This document shows, in pieces, positions 44,291 through 53,945 of a stretch of 64,000 nt of DNA. The translations under genes were made by a program, and so were the position numbers. Within the stretch, counting starts at the first letter, position 1, and every line of letters begins with the position of its first letter. Under the pieces are notes generated by a model. The model did not search any database and was not told the origin of the DNA. It was given only the letters and a program-made list of their open reading frames with translations. Source of the DNA: Pleurocapsa sp. CCALA 161 (GTDB lineage: Bacteria; Cyanobacteriota; Cyanobacteriia; Cyanobacteriales; Xenococcaceae); assembly GCF_003003995.1 (NCBI RefSeq), contig NZ_PVWF01000008.1:1-64000 (forward strand), in the 5' to 3' direction.

Positions 44291-45967
44291 ATGAATAATT
44301 ATCAACCACCAATCCCACCACCACCAATACCAGAGAAAGTGGCTATAGAACAAATTAAAGTAGCAGCCACTATTATTGAGAAAATTCGCTGTTCTCAAGA
44401 TATTCAGACTATTTTCACGAGCACAACTCAAGAAATGCGTCGAGTCTTAAAATGCGATCGCTTATTGATCTATCAGTTCAATGATGACTGGAGTGGTCAG
44501 GTTCTGGCAGAATCTGTCGGTGCTGGCTGGAGCTCGTTACTAGTCGAACGAAATAACTATGAAGTTCTGGGTAATGGTCATGTTCAGCAGGATCGCTGTC
44601 TGTTAAGAGATTGGTCAAAAGGTGCGTCGGGAGATATTCTTCAGCAAGATAGTTTTCTGCAATCAACTCAAGGGGGGAAATATGCTCACGGACAAAAGTT
44701 CACCGCAGTAGAGGATATTTACACCAAGGGTTTTCCTGATTGTTATCTTCAAGCTTTAGAACAGTATCAAGCCAAAGCCTATCTGTTAGTTCCAGTTTTT
44801 CAGGAGCAAAAACTTTGGGGTTTATTAGGTGCATATCAAAATCAATCTACTCGCATCTGGTCAGATTCGGAAATCGAATTAATGAGGCAAATTGCGACTC
44901 ATTTAGCCGTAGCTCTGCAACAAGCAGAATACATTAATCAACTAAAGCTGCAAACCCGAAGTTTAGAAATTACGCTCAAAGAGTTAAAGCTAGCTCAACA
45001 GCAGCTAATTCAACAGGAAAAGCTGGCTGCATTGGGGCAATTAGTAGCAGGAGTCGCTCATGAAATTAATACACCACTGGGCGCAATTCAAGCTTCAGCA
45101 GGCAACAATAATAAGGCTTTGATTGCAGCGATCGCTGAATTACCCAAGCTCTCGGAATTTCTCAATTCAGCTGAAAAAGTTCTGTTTTTTAAACTGATTG
45201 AGGAGTCAATGAGCAGCAAGCCCATTTTTTCTTCCAGTGAAAAACGCCCTCTTAAACGGCAGATTAGCGATCGACTTAAGGAATACCAGATCGATAATGC
45301 GCGCAATATTGCCGATCTTTTGATTGATATTGGGGTCATCAAGGAGATTGACAGCTATTTACTTCTTTTGCAGCATGAAAAAGTTAGCTGGATTCTAGAG
45401 CTTGCTTATAATTTAACTCGCCTGTTAAGCAATAATAAAACCATTTTAACCTCAGTAGAAAAAGCGTCTAAAGTTGTCTTTGCCTTGAAAAACTACGCTC
45501 GTTTTGATGCCAGTGAAGAAAAACGGCTAGCTCAGGTGCAAGATGGATTAGAAACCGTTTTGGAGATTTACCACAACCAATTAAAACAAAATATCGAAGT
45601 CATTCGTCATTATCAAGATGTGCCTGAAATTCGCTGCTATCCTGATGAGCTAATTCAAGTCTGGACTAATCTAATTCATAATGGAATTCAAGCCATGAAA
45701 CAAGGGGGAACGCTAACCCTGACAACTGCTTTAGAAAATGAAGGCATTAAAGTAGAAGTGGTTGATTCAGGATCGGGAATTCCTGTGCAAGTCAAAGACA
45801 AAATATTTGAGGCTTTTTTTACTACTAAACCAACAGGAGAGGGAAGTGGTTTGGGTTTACATATTAGTAAAAAAATTGTTGACAAGCATAATGGCACTAT
45901 TACCGTATCCAGCCAGCCAGGAAATACTAGGTTTTCTGTTTGGTTACCTTTGAGCAATGAACAGTGA
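44291..45967 (+). CDS. GAF-domain sensor histidine kinase
   Basis: From ATG 44291 this is a 558-aa soluble kinase; an upstream TTG at 44273 is less likely. A proline-rich start precedes a GAF domain (~30-205, MRRVLKCDRLLIYQFNDDWSGQV). A short coiled coil and the phosphoacceptor AGVAHEINTPLGAIQASAGN follow. About 110 unusual residues separate this H-box from the remaining dimerisation and N-box region (LIHNGIQAMKQGG, SGSGIP, GEGSGLGLHISKKIV). The protein's last residues (SNEQ) are encoded by a heptamer repeat. It forms a pair with the response regulator at 45996. Confidence 0.88.
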   Translation: MNNYQPPIPPPPIPEKVAIEQIKVAATIIEKIRCSQDIQTIFTSTTQEMRRVLKCDRLLIYQFNDDWSGQVLAESVGAGWSSLLVERNNYEVLGNGHVQQDRCLLRDWSKGASGDILQQDSFLQSTQGGKYAHGQKFTAVEDIYTKGFPDCYLQALEQYQAKAYLLVPVFQEQKLWGLLGAYQNQSTRIWSDSEIELMRQIATHLAVALQQAEYINQLKLQTRSLEITLKELKLAQQQLIQQEKLAALGQLVAGVAHEINTPLGAIQASAGNNNKALIAAIAELPKLSEFLNSAEKVLFFKLIEESMSSKPIFSSSEKRPLKRQISDRLKEYQIDNARNIADLLIDIGVIKEIDSYLLLLQHEKVSWILELAYNLTRLLSNNKTILTSVEKASKVVFALKNYARFDASEEKRLAQVQDGLETVLEIYHNQLKQNIEVIRHYQDVPEIRCYPDELIQVWTNLIHNGIQAMKQGGTLTLTTALENEGIKVEVVDSGSGIPVQVKDKIFEAFFTTKPTGEGSGLGLHISKKIVDKHNGTITVSSQPGNTRFSVWLPLSNEQ

Positions 45968-45992
45968 ACAGTGAGCAATGAACAGTGAACAA
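45954..45992. repeat. Heptamer array spanning a stop codon and the next gene's start region
   Basis: About five units (GAGCAAT, GAACAGT, GAACAGT, GAGCAAT, GAACAGT) cover the end of the kinase gene, its TGA stop and the spacer. A possible ATG start of the next gene (45978) is itself a repeat base triplet; the ATG just after the array (45996) is the better start. Confidence 0.85.
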
Positions 45993-45995
45993 ATT

Positions 45996-46385
45996 ATGAG
46001 CGAATCTGCAATTTTGTGTGTTGATGATGAGGTTGTTATTCTCGACAGTCTTAAAGAACAGCTAAAACGTAAATTTGGCGATCGCTTTATTTATGAAGTG
46101 GCCGAAAGTGCCGATGAAGCCTGGGAAGTAATTGAAGAGCTACAGCAAGACGAAATTCAAGTCATCGCGATCGTCTCAGATTGGCTGATGCCTGGCATTA
46201 AAGGAGATGAGTTTTTAATTCAAATTCATCAGCGTTTTCCTCAATTGATTACGGTCATGTTAACTGGGCAAGCAGATGAAGAAGCGATTGAGCGAGCTAA
46301 AAAACAAGCAAATCTCCATGCTTGTCTACACAAACCTTGGACAGAACAAGAATTAACCCAAATTATTACTTCTGCTCTTGATTAA
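45996..46385 (+). CDS. Single-domain response regulator
   Basis: This ~129-aa receiver protein begins MSESAILCVDDEVVILDSLK. The phosphoacceptor Asp is in AIVSDWLMPGIKGDEF, and VMLTGQADEEAIERAKKQ and LHKPWTEQELTQII follow. There is no output domain. It probably receives phosphate from the adjacent GAF kinase and passes it on or acts through protein contact. An upstream ATG at 45978 would add six repeat-encoded residues. Confidence 0.88.
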   Translation: MSESAILCVDDEVVILDSLKEQLKRKFGDRFIYEVAESADEAWEVIEELQQDEIQVIAIVSDWLMPGIKGDEFLIQIHQRFPQLITVMLTGQADEEAIERAKKQANLHACLHKPWTEQELTQIITSALD

Positions 46386-46467
46386 TTAACTAAGTTAATC
46401 ACAACGCGTTTTGTAAAACTTGTGACTTGTGACTTCTAACTTGTGAACCCGCTTGCTCTTAAATCGT

Positions 46468-46734
46468 TTAATCAGCTTGAGGTAGATTAGCAACTTCTTG
46501 ACCTGGTAAGGCTTTAGCTTGAGCAATTAAAGTTGCCGTCTGGGTTAAGGGATCTGAGACTAAAGTATCCTTTCTAAATAAAGCGATCAAACCCTTTTCA
46601 TAATTGGAGGCGATCGCCAAAAATGCCCCTGCTAAAATATAAATTGGCAGTGGTAAAATAAACTGCTTAAGCCACATACTAAGCTCTGCTAGCACAAACA
46701 AAATTGCTACACCAAATAACCAGGCTTTAAACAT
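46468..46734 (-). CDS. Small membrane protein of unknown function
   Basis: This 88-aa protein has two hydrophobic segments (~3-18 and ~26-45) and a polar C-terminal half (NYEKGLIALFRKDTLVSDPL...). I do not recognise the family. The ATG at 46734 is followed by MFKAWLFGVAILFVLAEL. Its neighbours (crtD upstream on the same strand, the signalling genes convergent) do not indicate a role. Confidence 0.55.
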   Translation of the reverse strand: MFKAWLFGVAILFVLAELSMWLKQFILPLPIYILAGAFLAIASNYEKGLIALFRKDTLVSDPLTQTATLIAQAKALPGQEVANLPQAD

Positions 46735-46867
46735 TACTTTTCTTTTGTAGGAATATAATTATCAAATTTTTGACGATTAACTGCCAATTGTCAATTTTTA
46801 CTTTCTGTGTTGACTACTAATTAATTGATCGAGTCGTCCAGATGTTTTCCGACTCTGGTTGCTAAAA

Positions 46868-48376
46868 TTACCCCCCTTCAATTTGTCTGGTTACCGTCAA
46901 AGCAGAATAACTAACTCCTGCTGTCCCCTCTCCTGGGTGGGTAGAGTCTCCCACTAGCCAAAGATGCTCAATAGGAGTGCGGTTAGCAAAGCCAAAAGGA
47001 CCAAAAGTCTTGATCCGCTGTCCTAATCCGCCGACGATACCTTTGTCTCTAGCGGTATATTTAGCGAAGGTTCTGGGAGTTGCTGCTTCAGTGTAAATAA
47101 TATTTTCGGGAGAAAGATTAAAATAAGAATTTAGACGAGCGATCGCCTCATCGGTATATTGTTGTTTAATCTGCTCATAGTCTCTGTCTTGCCACCATAA
47201 ATCTGTATTGGTAAAAGAAGAGGCAATCAAAGTTGCTTGTCCATCGGGTGCGCGTCCATCTCCAGGCTTGCTCACTGAGACAAACAGGGAGTTGTTTTCG
47301 CCAATTACTTCATCTTGGTTATAAAGAAACTGAAGATGGGGCGGACAGTTTTGGGGAATCGCCTCTCGTTTGACTCCCAAATAAATTACAAATGCTCCTG
47401 ATGGTTGGGGCAGCTTTTCCACTCGACGTTGATAGTTTTTGAGGGTGGGATCGTTAGTCAGCCTAACTAAATCCTGTGCCGTAACGTTTGCTACTATTTC
47501 ATCTGCCGATTCTGTCCAGGTTTCCCCTGTTTTGTTCTGTACCGTAACTCCTGTAGCTTTTCTTGACTCGGTATGGATTTGTTTGACATTATGACGCATT
47601 AAAAGTTTACCACCGTATTTCTCTAATCCAGCTACTAGGCGATCGCTCAATGTCTGCATACTGCCTTGCAGATGAAATAGTCCTTGGGGTGTTTGGGAAA
47701 CTGCTAAAGCAGTGGCGGCATAAAGTAAGGCTGTTTCTTCTGTTCCCACCTGGGAATATAGTTTTAACTGTAGATCTAAAAAGGTTTTTAAGCGTTGATT
47801 GTCAGACAAGCCAGATAGCTTTAAGGCATCTGCTACAGTCATCAGGGCAAAAGGCACTGTAATTAAAGTATCTGGTCTAACTGCCGAGACTAACTGCCAT
47901 AAATCCCAGACATTGCGAGGAGGAAGGACAGGATCTCGACCCTGAAAACGCCAGCTTGCCTCAAATAGCCGATTTAATAACTGCCAAAAAGGTTCACTCC
48001 CAGGAAACTGTTTTTGCCTTTCTTGTCGCCATCGATCTGCATTCCGCCAAACGTTAATTGGCTCAGTTTCTCCTGGTAGAAATACCGCACAGGCAGGATC
48101 GCAATAGCTAGCCTCTGGAGGTTCAATTTCCAATTCTGTAAAGATGCGGTGATGAATGCCTCCAGGCTCCAAGCCCGCTACTTGAGTTGCTCCCACATCA
48201 AAGGTAAAACCACGCCGTTTAAAAGTTGAAGCGCATCCCCCAGGCACAATTGCCTGATCGAAAATTGTTACCTGATAACCACGTTTTGCTAATAATGCCC
48301 CTGCTGTTAAACCACCGATCCCAGCCCCAACGACTATGACACGAGATTTTCGTTGAGCTTTTTGAGCGATCGCCAT
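46868..48376 (-). CDS. crtD: Carotenoid C-3',4' desaturase CrtD
   Basis: This 502-aa FAD-dependent phytoene-desaturase-like enzyme has an N-terminal dinucleotide motif VVGAGIGGLTAGALLAKRG and PGGCASTFKRRGFTFDVGAT. The C-terminal FAD segment reads HLWLVGDSTHPGEGTAGVSYS. Overall it matches cyanobacterial CrtD, which desaturates the C-3',4' bond during myxoxanthophyll synthesis. Related CrtH (carotene isomerase) and CrtO are the main alternatives. It stands alone on the minus strand. Confidence 0.82.
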   Translation of the reverse strand: MAIAQKAQRKSRVIVVGAGIGGLTAGALLAKRGYQVTIFDQAIVPGGCASTFKRRGFTFDVGATQVAGLEPGGIHHRIFTELEIEPPEASYCDPACAVFLPGETEPINVWRNADRWRQERQKQFPGSEPFWQLLNRLFEASWRFQGRDPVLPPRNVWDLWQLVSAVRPDTLITVPFALMTVADALKLSGLSDNQRLKTFLDLQLKLYSQVGTEETALLYAATALAVSQTPQGLFHLQGSMQTLSDRLVAGLEKYGGKLLMRHNVKQIHTESRKATGVTVQNKTGETWTESADEIVANVTAQDLVRLTNDPTLKNYQRRVEKLPQPSGAFVIYLGVKREAIPQNCPPHLQFLYNQDEVIGENNSLFVSVSKPGDGRAPDGQATLIASSFTNTDLWWQDRDYEQIKQQYTDEAIARLNSYFNLSPENIIYTEAATPRTFAKYTARDKGIVGGLGQRIKTFGPFGFANRTPIEHLWLVGDSTHPGEGTAGVSYSALTVTRQIEGG

Positions 48377-48500
48377 ACAATAAATTTCATATTTCTTAAC
48401 ACTTAATTATATTTTAGGGACAAAAGTGGTCTATTGCATTGATGGCAATAAAAAAGACGCTCTCGAAAATGTCTCAAATCTTATTGGAGTAAGTTAGTCT

Positions 48501-48893
48501 CTATTGCAACACTCCTGCCAAAATATCTTTAATCCCTTCTCCACCTTGATTTTGAGTAAAAGACAAGATGATGGGAATAAATTTAGTTGCCATGTTAGGA
48601 TTTAAACCGAGTTGACTAAAACCAGTAGCCAAAGCAGCCATATTAGCTAATTGTCCTCCGCCACTGTCTTCACCCATCATGCCAGCCAAGCCACCAATCG
48701 CACCAGCAATACCTTTTCCCCCCGCAGGAGCTTCGCCAATTAAATTACTAATACCAGGAAGAGCATTAGCTACTTGAGCAAAATCACCTTTTCCTAGTTG
48801 TTCTTTTGCCATTTGAAAAATGAGTCCAGCACCACCTTTAGCTTGGCTTTCATCAACTCCTAGACCTTGGGTTAATTGTTGAATTAATTCCAT
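48501..48893 (-). CDS. DUF2780 family protein
   Basis: From the ATG at 48893 this is a 130-aa protein beginning MELIQQLTQGLGVDESQAKG. A helical, Gly/Ala-rich sequence follows (GLIFQMAKEQLG, GGKGIAGAIGGLAGMMG, NPNMATKFIPIILSFTQNQGG), as in DUF2780 proteins. The function is unknown. An upstream in-frame ATG at 48941 would add 16 poorly conserved residues. Confidence 0.78.
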   Translation of the reverse strand: MELIQQLTQGLGVDESQAKGGAGLIFQMAKEQLGKGDFAQVANALPGISNLIGEAPAGGKGIAGAIGGLAGMMGEDSGGGQLANMAALATGFSQLGLNPNMATKFIPIILSFTQNQGGEGIKDILAGVLQ

Positions 48894-49193
48894 ATATTTG
48901 CCTCTTACAACTTTTCTCTCGTAATCATGCCAAAGAATCAAGACATTTTAAAGAAAGAAAAGCTTAAATAAACAGTATTAATTGCGACATTTTTTGCGAT
49001 ATTTTTGATAAATTAACTGAATTGTGTTACAAATTCATAACCACTAGATGAAATTGTAATTAAGTTTGGTGAATTTAAGCTTGCCTTATCAAAAAATTTT
49101 CATCTATTTGGTTACATTAACTCTGTACCTGAAGCAATTAATATATTTGCTTCAGTAAATTATCTCGATTGAAGTTTTTTTTTGGAGAAAAAC

Positions 49194-49376
49194 ATGAAAG
49201 TTAAATATTTAGGAACTTTATTTGCTGCTTTTGTCTTGAGTTTGGGTTTACTCACTTCTTGTGCAACTCCTGAAGGTGGTGAAACTGATGCTGGTGGAGA
49301 AGCACCCACACAAATGGATGATGGCGCAGCTCCAGCAGATCCTAATGCAGCACCACCAGCAGATTCTGGTCAGTAA
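49194..49376 (+). CDS. Small acidic lipoprotein
   Basis: This 60-aa protein has a signal sequence (MKVKYLGTLFAAFVLSLGLL) and a lipobox ending LLTSC. The mature part is ~36 residues, rich in Gly, Ala, Pro, Asp and Glu. GGAG lies seven bases before the ATG. It is predicted to be membrane-anchored on the outside face; the role is unknown. The 250-bp upstream gap is AT-rich without other genes. Confidence 0.75.
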   Translation: MKVKYLGTLFAAFVLSLGLLTSCATPEGGETDAGGEAPTQMDDGAAPADPNAAPPADSGQ

Positions 49377-49490
49377 AAATTAAATTAGCCAAGCATAAAT
49401 ATCTAATCTATTTGGGGGGTAAAAGCAGTATTTTGTTCATCTCCCCATTCTGGTTATGATGTTTTGCCTATAGATATCGTTGATTAATTT

Positions 49491-51182
49491 TTAATTATTG
49501 ATCACTAATTTAGAAGGATAGTCACCCCCTGAATGAATCTTGATGGTAATGATGCAGTGATCAATCTGACGAGATTCATGAGGTAATTTGCCATCGCCTG
49601 AATTGAGAGGATAAGCAGGAAAACAAGCCCCACTAAGACTAAGACGTAAGCTGTTGCCCGCTTTTATACACATACAGGTTGGTTGTAGTGGGATTGTGAT
49701 TAGGTTGGGATTGGAATCTAGAGCCACTACTCGAATATAGCCTTGAGTAAAGTTAAACACTGTACCATCTGGATTTACTGTAGACAAAACGGCACACAGA
49801 TCAAAACTAGGATTTTTCGTAGCACAAAATACTGTCAATGTTACTACACCTGTTAGGTGTAAATCTGATTCTAAAGTGGCTGAGGTGTAAGTGAGCAGAT
49901 CTGCACGACAGTCCAAAAGCGAGCGCTCAAAAGATCCACTCGGATAAATAGCATGTCCGCCTAATGCGGGTACTGGTCGCCAAGGATCGTGAACTAAAAT
50001 ATCTATGTTATGAGCGAACTCGGTTATGATCTGGCTAAGATCGGTTTCGATTAATTCTTGAGGCGAAGGATCGACAACTTCTTCATATTGCCAGAGCATC
50101 CCGCTATCTTCTCTGATGCTAGCTAAACCATCACTGGCTAAATAAAAGATTGTTTGCTTCCTAGGTAAGCTGTCAAACTCTCTCCAGTTATTGCTGCCCA
50201 TTTCAAATAGGCAGATAGTTGATTCTTTTAATAATCCTGTGTCGATATCTTTTAACCAATGATCGAACCAGCGAATTTGAATTTCATCAATGGGGTTTTG
50301 CGCTTCTATACCATAGTCCACCTGTCCTAGTTTGCTTCCCCAGGGAAGATGTCCCCAGGGCCCAACTAACAGATGCTGGGGTTGATGACATTGAGCGACC
50401 ATTGCCTGATAGAGATTCATTGTTCCCCGAAGATAAGGATCAAACCAGCCCCCAATATGAAGCATGGGCAGATCTATCTGGTCTAAAAGATATTTAGGCG
50501 ATCGCTTTTGCCAATATTCAGCACCAGCATCAGCATGATTTAACCACTGATGATAAAAAGAGTCAGGGGCTAGTTCTTGCATTAACTGAGGATTAGCAGC
50601 AATAGAGTCATGCAAGGGCAAGTGACTAGACGCTGCTTTCAGTTTTAAATAGGCTGCTTCATCTTTTTGAAGACGTGCCGTTTCTCCCGCTAGCTGAATT
50701 GCCCAGGCAAGATTAGCCCAGAGACAAAATGCCCCGTTTTCATAAGCCCAATCCCTGTAAAGATCGTAGGCTACCATAGCTGGAGCGATCGCTTTTAAAC
50801 AGTTTGGCTGGTGGGCTGCGGTATATAGCTGAGTCATGCCCTGATAGGAAAAACCATACATCCCGACTTTGCCCGTACTATTGGGTAAGCTTGATACCCA
50901 GTTAATCGTATCCAAGCCATCAGCAACTTCGTGGGTAAACAGATCGAACTTTCCTGCTGATGTTCCCCTTCCCCTCACGTCTTGAATTACGACAATATAT
51001 CCTTGGGCTGCATACCAACGAGGATGAGCATAAACTACCGTTGAAGCGATTTCTCGACCATAAGGCTGACGCATCAGCAGAATCGGCAGCTTTTCTTCTG
51101 TTTCAGGGCGATAAATATCTGCATCCAGCCTCACGCGATCGCGAGTCTGCATTGAAGTCGTTTGTTTAATGATTTTGACCAT
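49491..51182 (-). CDS. CocE/NonD family alpha/beta hydrolase
   Basis: This 563-aa serine hydrolase of the X-Pro dipeptidyl-peptidase/cocaine-esterase type begins with METRD-like QTRDRVRLDADIYRPE and has RQPYGREIA. The nucleophile elbow is YGFSYQGM, with the conserved DVRGRGTSAG before it. IGGWFDPYLRGT and WGHLPWG supply the acid/His region. The last ~200 residues form the jelly-roll X-Pro C-terminal domain (DLHLTGVVTLTVF). The substrate is unknown. No signal peptide is visible. It lies 14 bp downstream of cobM on the same strand. Confidence 0.87.
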   Translation of the reverse strand: MVKIIKQTTSMQTRDRVRLDADIYRPETEEKLPILLMRQPYGREIASTVVYAHPRWYAAQGYIVVIQDVRGRGTSAGKFDLFTHEVADGLDTINWVSSLPNSTGKVGMYGFSYQGMTQLYTAAHQPNCLKAIAPAMVAYDLYRDWAYENGAFCLWANLAWAIQLAGETARLQKDEAAYLKLKAASSHLPLHDSIAANPQLMQELAPDSFYHQWLNHADAGAEYWQKRSPKYLLDQIDLPMLHIGGWFDPYLRGTMNLYQAMVAQCHQPQHLLVGPWGHLPWGSKLGQVDYGIEAQNPIDEIQIRWFDHWLKDIDTGLLKESTICLFEMGSNNWREFDSLPRKQTIFYLASDGLASIREDSGMLWQYEEVVDPSPQELIETDLSQIITEFAHNIDILVHDPWRPVPALGGHAIYPSGSFERSLLDCRADLLTYTSATLESDLHLTGVVTLTVFCATKNPSFDLCAVLSTVNPDGTVFNFTQGYIRVVALDSNPNLITIPLQPTCMCIKAGNSLRLSLSGACFPAYPLNSGDGKLPHESRQIDHCIITIKIHSGGDYPSKLVINN

Positions 51183-51196
51183 TTACTTTGTCTGTT

Positions 51197-52000
51197 TTAC
51201 TTTACCTGTTCAGGTTTTTTCCCTGGTCGAAACAGATGCTGATGCTGGGGATGATAGAGACGGGAACGAGTTGTTACTGCCTTTTGCAGCGCAGGACTAA
51301 TTAAATACAAGGTTGTTCTAATTAAATCTTTTTCTCTGGTCACCGCAGCCATTTTAGACAAAGGAACGACCCAGATTTGCTCGTCTTGCCAACCCACTCG
51401 ATAGCAAACTGCCACAGGAGTATCCGCGGGATAATGTTCTAATAACTGATCCTGTGCTTTTGAACTATGGCGAGCAGCTAGATAAAGACATAAACTAGCT
51501 TTATGCGCAGCCAGAGAGGCTAATTCCTCAGTTTCGGGGACAGCAGATGCTTTACCGCTAACTCTGGTCAGGATAATAGTCTGTACTAGCTCTGGAATAG
51601 TCAACTCTGTGCTGAGTTTGGCAGCCGCAGCTTGAAAAGCACTGATCCCAGGAATCAATTCAAAGGGAATATCCGCTTCAGTAAAAGCCTGCATCTGTTC
51701 GGCGATCGCACTATATAAAGTTAAATCCCCCGAATGTAGACGCACCACAGATTTACCCTGCCTAACTCGTTCAATTGCCAGGGGAATGATTTGTTCTAAG
51801 GTTTTATTGCCCGTTGCCACCAGTTCGGCATCACGGCGAACATCCTCTAAAATCTGCTTGGGGACTAATGAATCAGCATAGAGAATTACATCGGCTTGAG
51901 TCAGTATTTTATATGCCTTGATGGTCAGTAATTCTGGATCTCCTGGCCCAGCACCAATAATGTAGACAGCTGGCTTTAGGGCAGTTTGAGTTAAGTTCAT
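51197..52000 (-). CDS. cobM: Precorrin-4 C11-methyltransferase
   Basis: This tetrapyrrole methylase for cobalamin synthesis transfers a methyl from SAM to C-11 of the corrin precursor. With ATG 52000 it is 267 aa and begins MNLTQTALKPAVYIIGAGPG. The SAM sites PGDPELLTIKA and RLHSGDLTLYSA are intact, as is the PGISAFQAAAAKLSTELTIP segment. An upstream ATG at 52117 would run into the end of lgt and is unlikely. The anaerobic-pathway name is CbiF. Confidence 0.92.
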   Translation of the reverse strand: MNLTQTALKPAVYIIGAGPGDPELLTIKAYKILTQADVILYADSLVPKQILEDVRRDAELVATGNKTLEQIIPLAIERVRQGKSVVRLHSGDLTLYSAIAEQMQAFTEADIPFELIPGISAFQAAAAKLSTELTIPELVQTIILTRVSGKASAVPETEELASLAAHKASLCLYLAARHSSKAQDQLLEHYPADTPVAVCYRVGWQDEQIWVVPLSKMAAVTREKDLIRTTLYLISPALQKAVTTRSRLYHPQHQHLFRPGKKPEQVK

Positions 52001-52034
52001 TAAGTAATAAATATTTGAATTTGGAAGTATTGAA

Positions 52035-52913
52035 TTATGGTCTGTAGTTAGATGATTTTGCGGAATGGGGAAAGACAACATCGGGTAGTGGTCTTCTCCA
52101 CCAGTACAGCCACGCAAGTATTAGTAGACCAAGAGCGATCGCGCACAAGCTGACTAGTTGAGCCATCTTCAAAGGCCCAATCATCAGGCTATCAGTACGC
52201 AACCATTCAATCCAAACCCGACCCAGGCTATAGCCAATTAGATAGACCCCTGCAAGCGTACCAGTTTTGAGTTGATTAGTTCTGCTTAAGCCCCAAAAAA
52301 ACAACCAGAGTAGCAAGGCAAATATGCCTAAATTCCACAAAGATTCATACAGAAAAGTCGGATGAAAAAATTCTTGATCGATTAGCTCTAAAGGTCGGTA
52401 TTGAGGAGCAATATACAATTTCCAAGGCAAATTTGTCGGCTTTCCAAATGCCTCCGAATTAAAAAAATTACCCCAACGACCAATAGCTTGACCCAAAATG
52501 AGCGAGGGTGCTATTAAATCTAATAGCTGCCACACAGAAATTCGCTTCAGACGAGCAAAAATAATGGTGGCGATCGTACCCCCAATAATCGCACCGTGGA
52601 TCGCAATGCCACCTTCCCACACCGCTAACATATGCCACCAAGGGCGCTGAACATACTGCTGCCATTGAAAAATAACATAGTAGAGGCGAGCGCAAGGAAT
52701 AGCGCCAATAACTAACCAAATTGCTAAATCCCCCAACAGGTCTGGATCTACCCGACGAGCCTTAGCTAAATATTGAGCTAAAGTTAACCCCACTAATACT
52801 GCTGTAGCAATCAACAAACCGTACCAACGAAGCACAATTGGCCCAAGCTCAAAAATAATTGGACCAGGAGATTGAAACTGAAACGCAAAAATCATATCGG
52901 TGTGAGTTGGCAA
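52035..52913 (-). CDS. lgt: Prolipoprotein diacylglyceryl transferase
   Basis: This 292-aa membrane enzyme attaches diacylglycerol to the lipobox Cys of prolipoproteins, the first step of lipoprotein maturation. It has about seven helices and the Lgt signature [13 protein letters not shown] near residue 145, with [12 protein letters not shown] and LYESLWNLG. Length is normal. The ATG at 52913 opens a minus-strand unit with cobM 34 bp downstream. Confidence 0.95.
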   Translation of the reverse strand: MPTHTDMIFAFQFQSPGPIIFELGPIVLRWYGLLIATAVLVGLTLAQYLAKARRVDPDLLGDLAIWLVIGAIPCARLYYVIFQWQQYVQRPWWHMLAVWEGGIAIHGAIIGGTIATIIFARLKRISVWQLLDLIAPSLILGQAIGRWGNFFNSEAFGKPTNLPWKLYIAPQYRPLELIDQEFFHPTFLYESLWNLGIFALLLWLFFWGLSRTNQLKTGTLAGVYLIGYSLGRVWIEWLRTDSLMIGPLKMAQLVSLCAIALGLLILAWLYWWRRPLPDVVFPHSAKSSNYRP

Positions 52914-53017
52914 GGTGCAGCTTAAGCTAATATATATTTTCTTTTTGCTATTATCTCAGATTTATTAGTTTAAACATCTTAGGTTTTTATTAAAGTTCTT
53001 TATTTATAAGCCTTACC

Positions 53018-53776
53018 TTACTTCATGGCTTGAGCATCAGATAAATCGGCAATTTCTAACAACCGTAAATAACCTTTGAAAAAATAGGGGATGATGCCAC
53101 AGGTAAGATCTAAAACATTTTTGTCCATTTTGACTGCTAAATCTCTGAGGGTCTGTTTTCCATTTAATAAGCGAGACATATTAGCAACAATCAAGTCTGG
53201 TAACTGCCGTTGTAAATCTTGACTGCGATGGAGCAAAGGAGCATGATGAGGCGAACAAGAAGCTAATCCTTTACTACCCCACTTAGACCATGCTGTCTGG
53301 GATTCAAACAAAATTTGTTCCAAATTGAGTGAGATTAAAGACAGGCTAAAGCCAGCTTTGAGCAAATAATGAGCCGAAGTGGCTTCAACACTATAATTTA
53401 GAACGCTTTTATATTCTGCTTGTAGTAAATCAAACAAAATTTCTTGGCTAAGATTATCAATTAAAGCTTGAATCTGTTTGCGCTGAATTATTTTTCGCTG
53501 AAGCAAGACATTAAGCAAACAGTAAGGTCGCGATCGCATTTGTGGTTGGTGTCTCAGTTCAACTATTTCTGTATTTACTCCAGGACAATAGCGAGTAAAG
53601 TTTCTGCGCCAAGAACGATTGGCATGATAACCTCCTTCTGTCCATAAATACTGTCCTTGGTGAAAAAACATCTCCCACTGCTGTTGATTATCTTGAGCTG
53701 TGATGGTCAAAACTCCAGTAAATTTTTGCCGATGGAGAGAAAGTAGTTTTTCTCCTAGCTTGCTGTTTGCGCTCAT
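53018..53776 (-). CDS. PATAN (PatA N-terminal-like) domain protein without receiver domain
   Basis: This 252-aa protein resembles the N-terminal region of PatA/PixG-type cyanobacterial regulators: LHRQKFTGVLTITAQDNQQQWEMFFHQGQYLW, CLLNVLLQRKIIQ, LFDLLQAEYKS. In that family a receiver domain normally follows, but here the protein ends after the PATAN part. Such proteins act in phototaxis, motility or cell patterning through protein contacts. It is transcribed alone, 104 bp upstream of lgt. Confidence 0.72.
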   Translation of the reverse strand: MSANSKLGEKLLSLHRQKFTGVLTITAQDNQQQWEMFFHQGQYLWTEGGYHANRSWRRNFTRYCPGVNTEIVELRHQPQMRSRPYCLLNVLLQRKIIQRKQIQALIDNLSQEILFDLLQAEYKSVLNYSVEATSAHYLLKAGFSLSLISLNLEQILFESQTAWSKWGSKGLASCSPHHAPLLHRSQDLQRQLPDLIVANMSRLLNGKQTLRDLAVKMDKNVLDLTCGIIPYFFKGYLRLLEIADLSDAQAMK

Positions 53777-53945
53777 TAAATTTAAACCAAAGTTAGCAAA
53801 AAATTGTTTACTGTAAAATTCAACGATTAATTAACCCGTTCTAACACAGCCCATCCTAGAACGCATCAAACCAAACTAATCGCAGACTAGTATGATCGAT
53901 AGACACCTTATATATATCTACTAAAAGACGGTAAGTAACTTAAAA

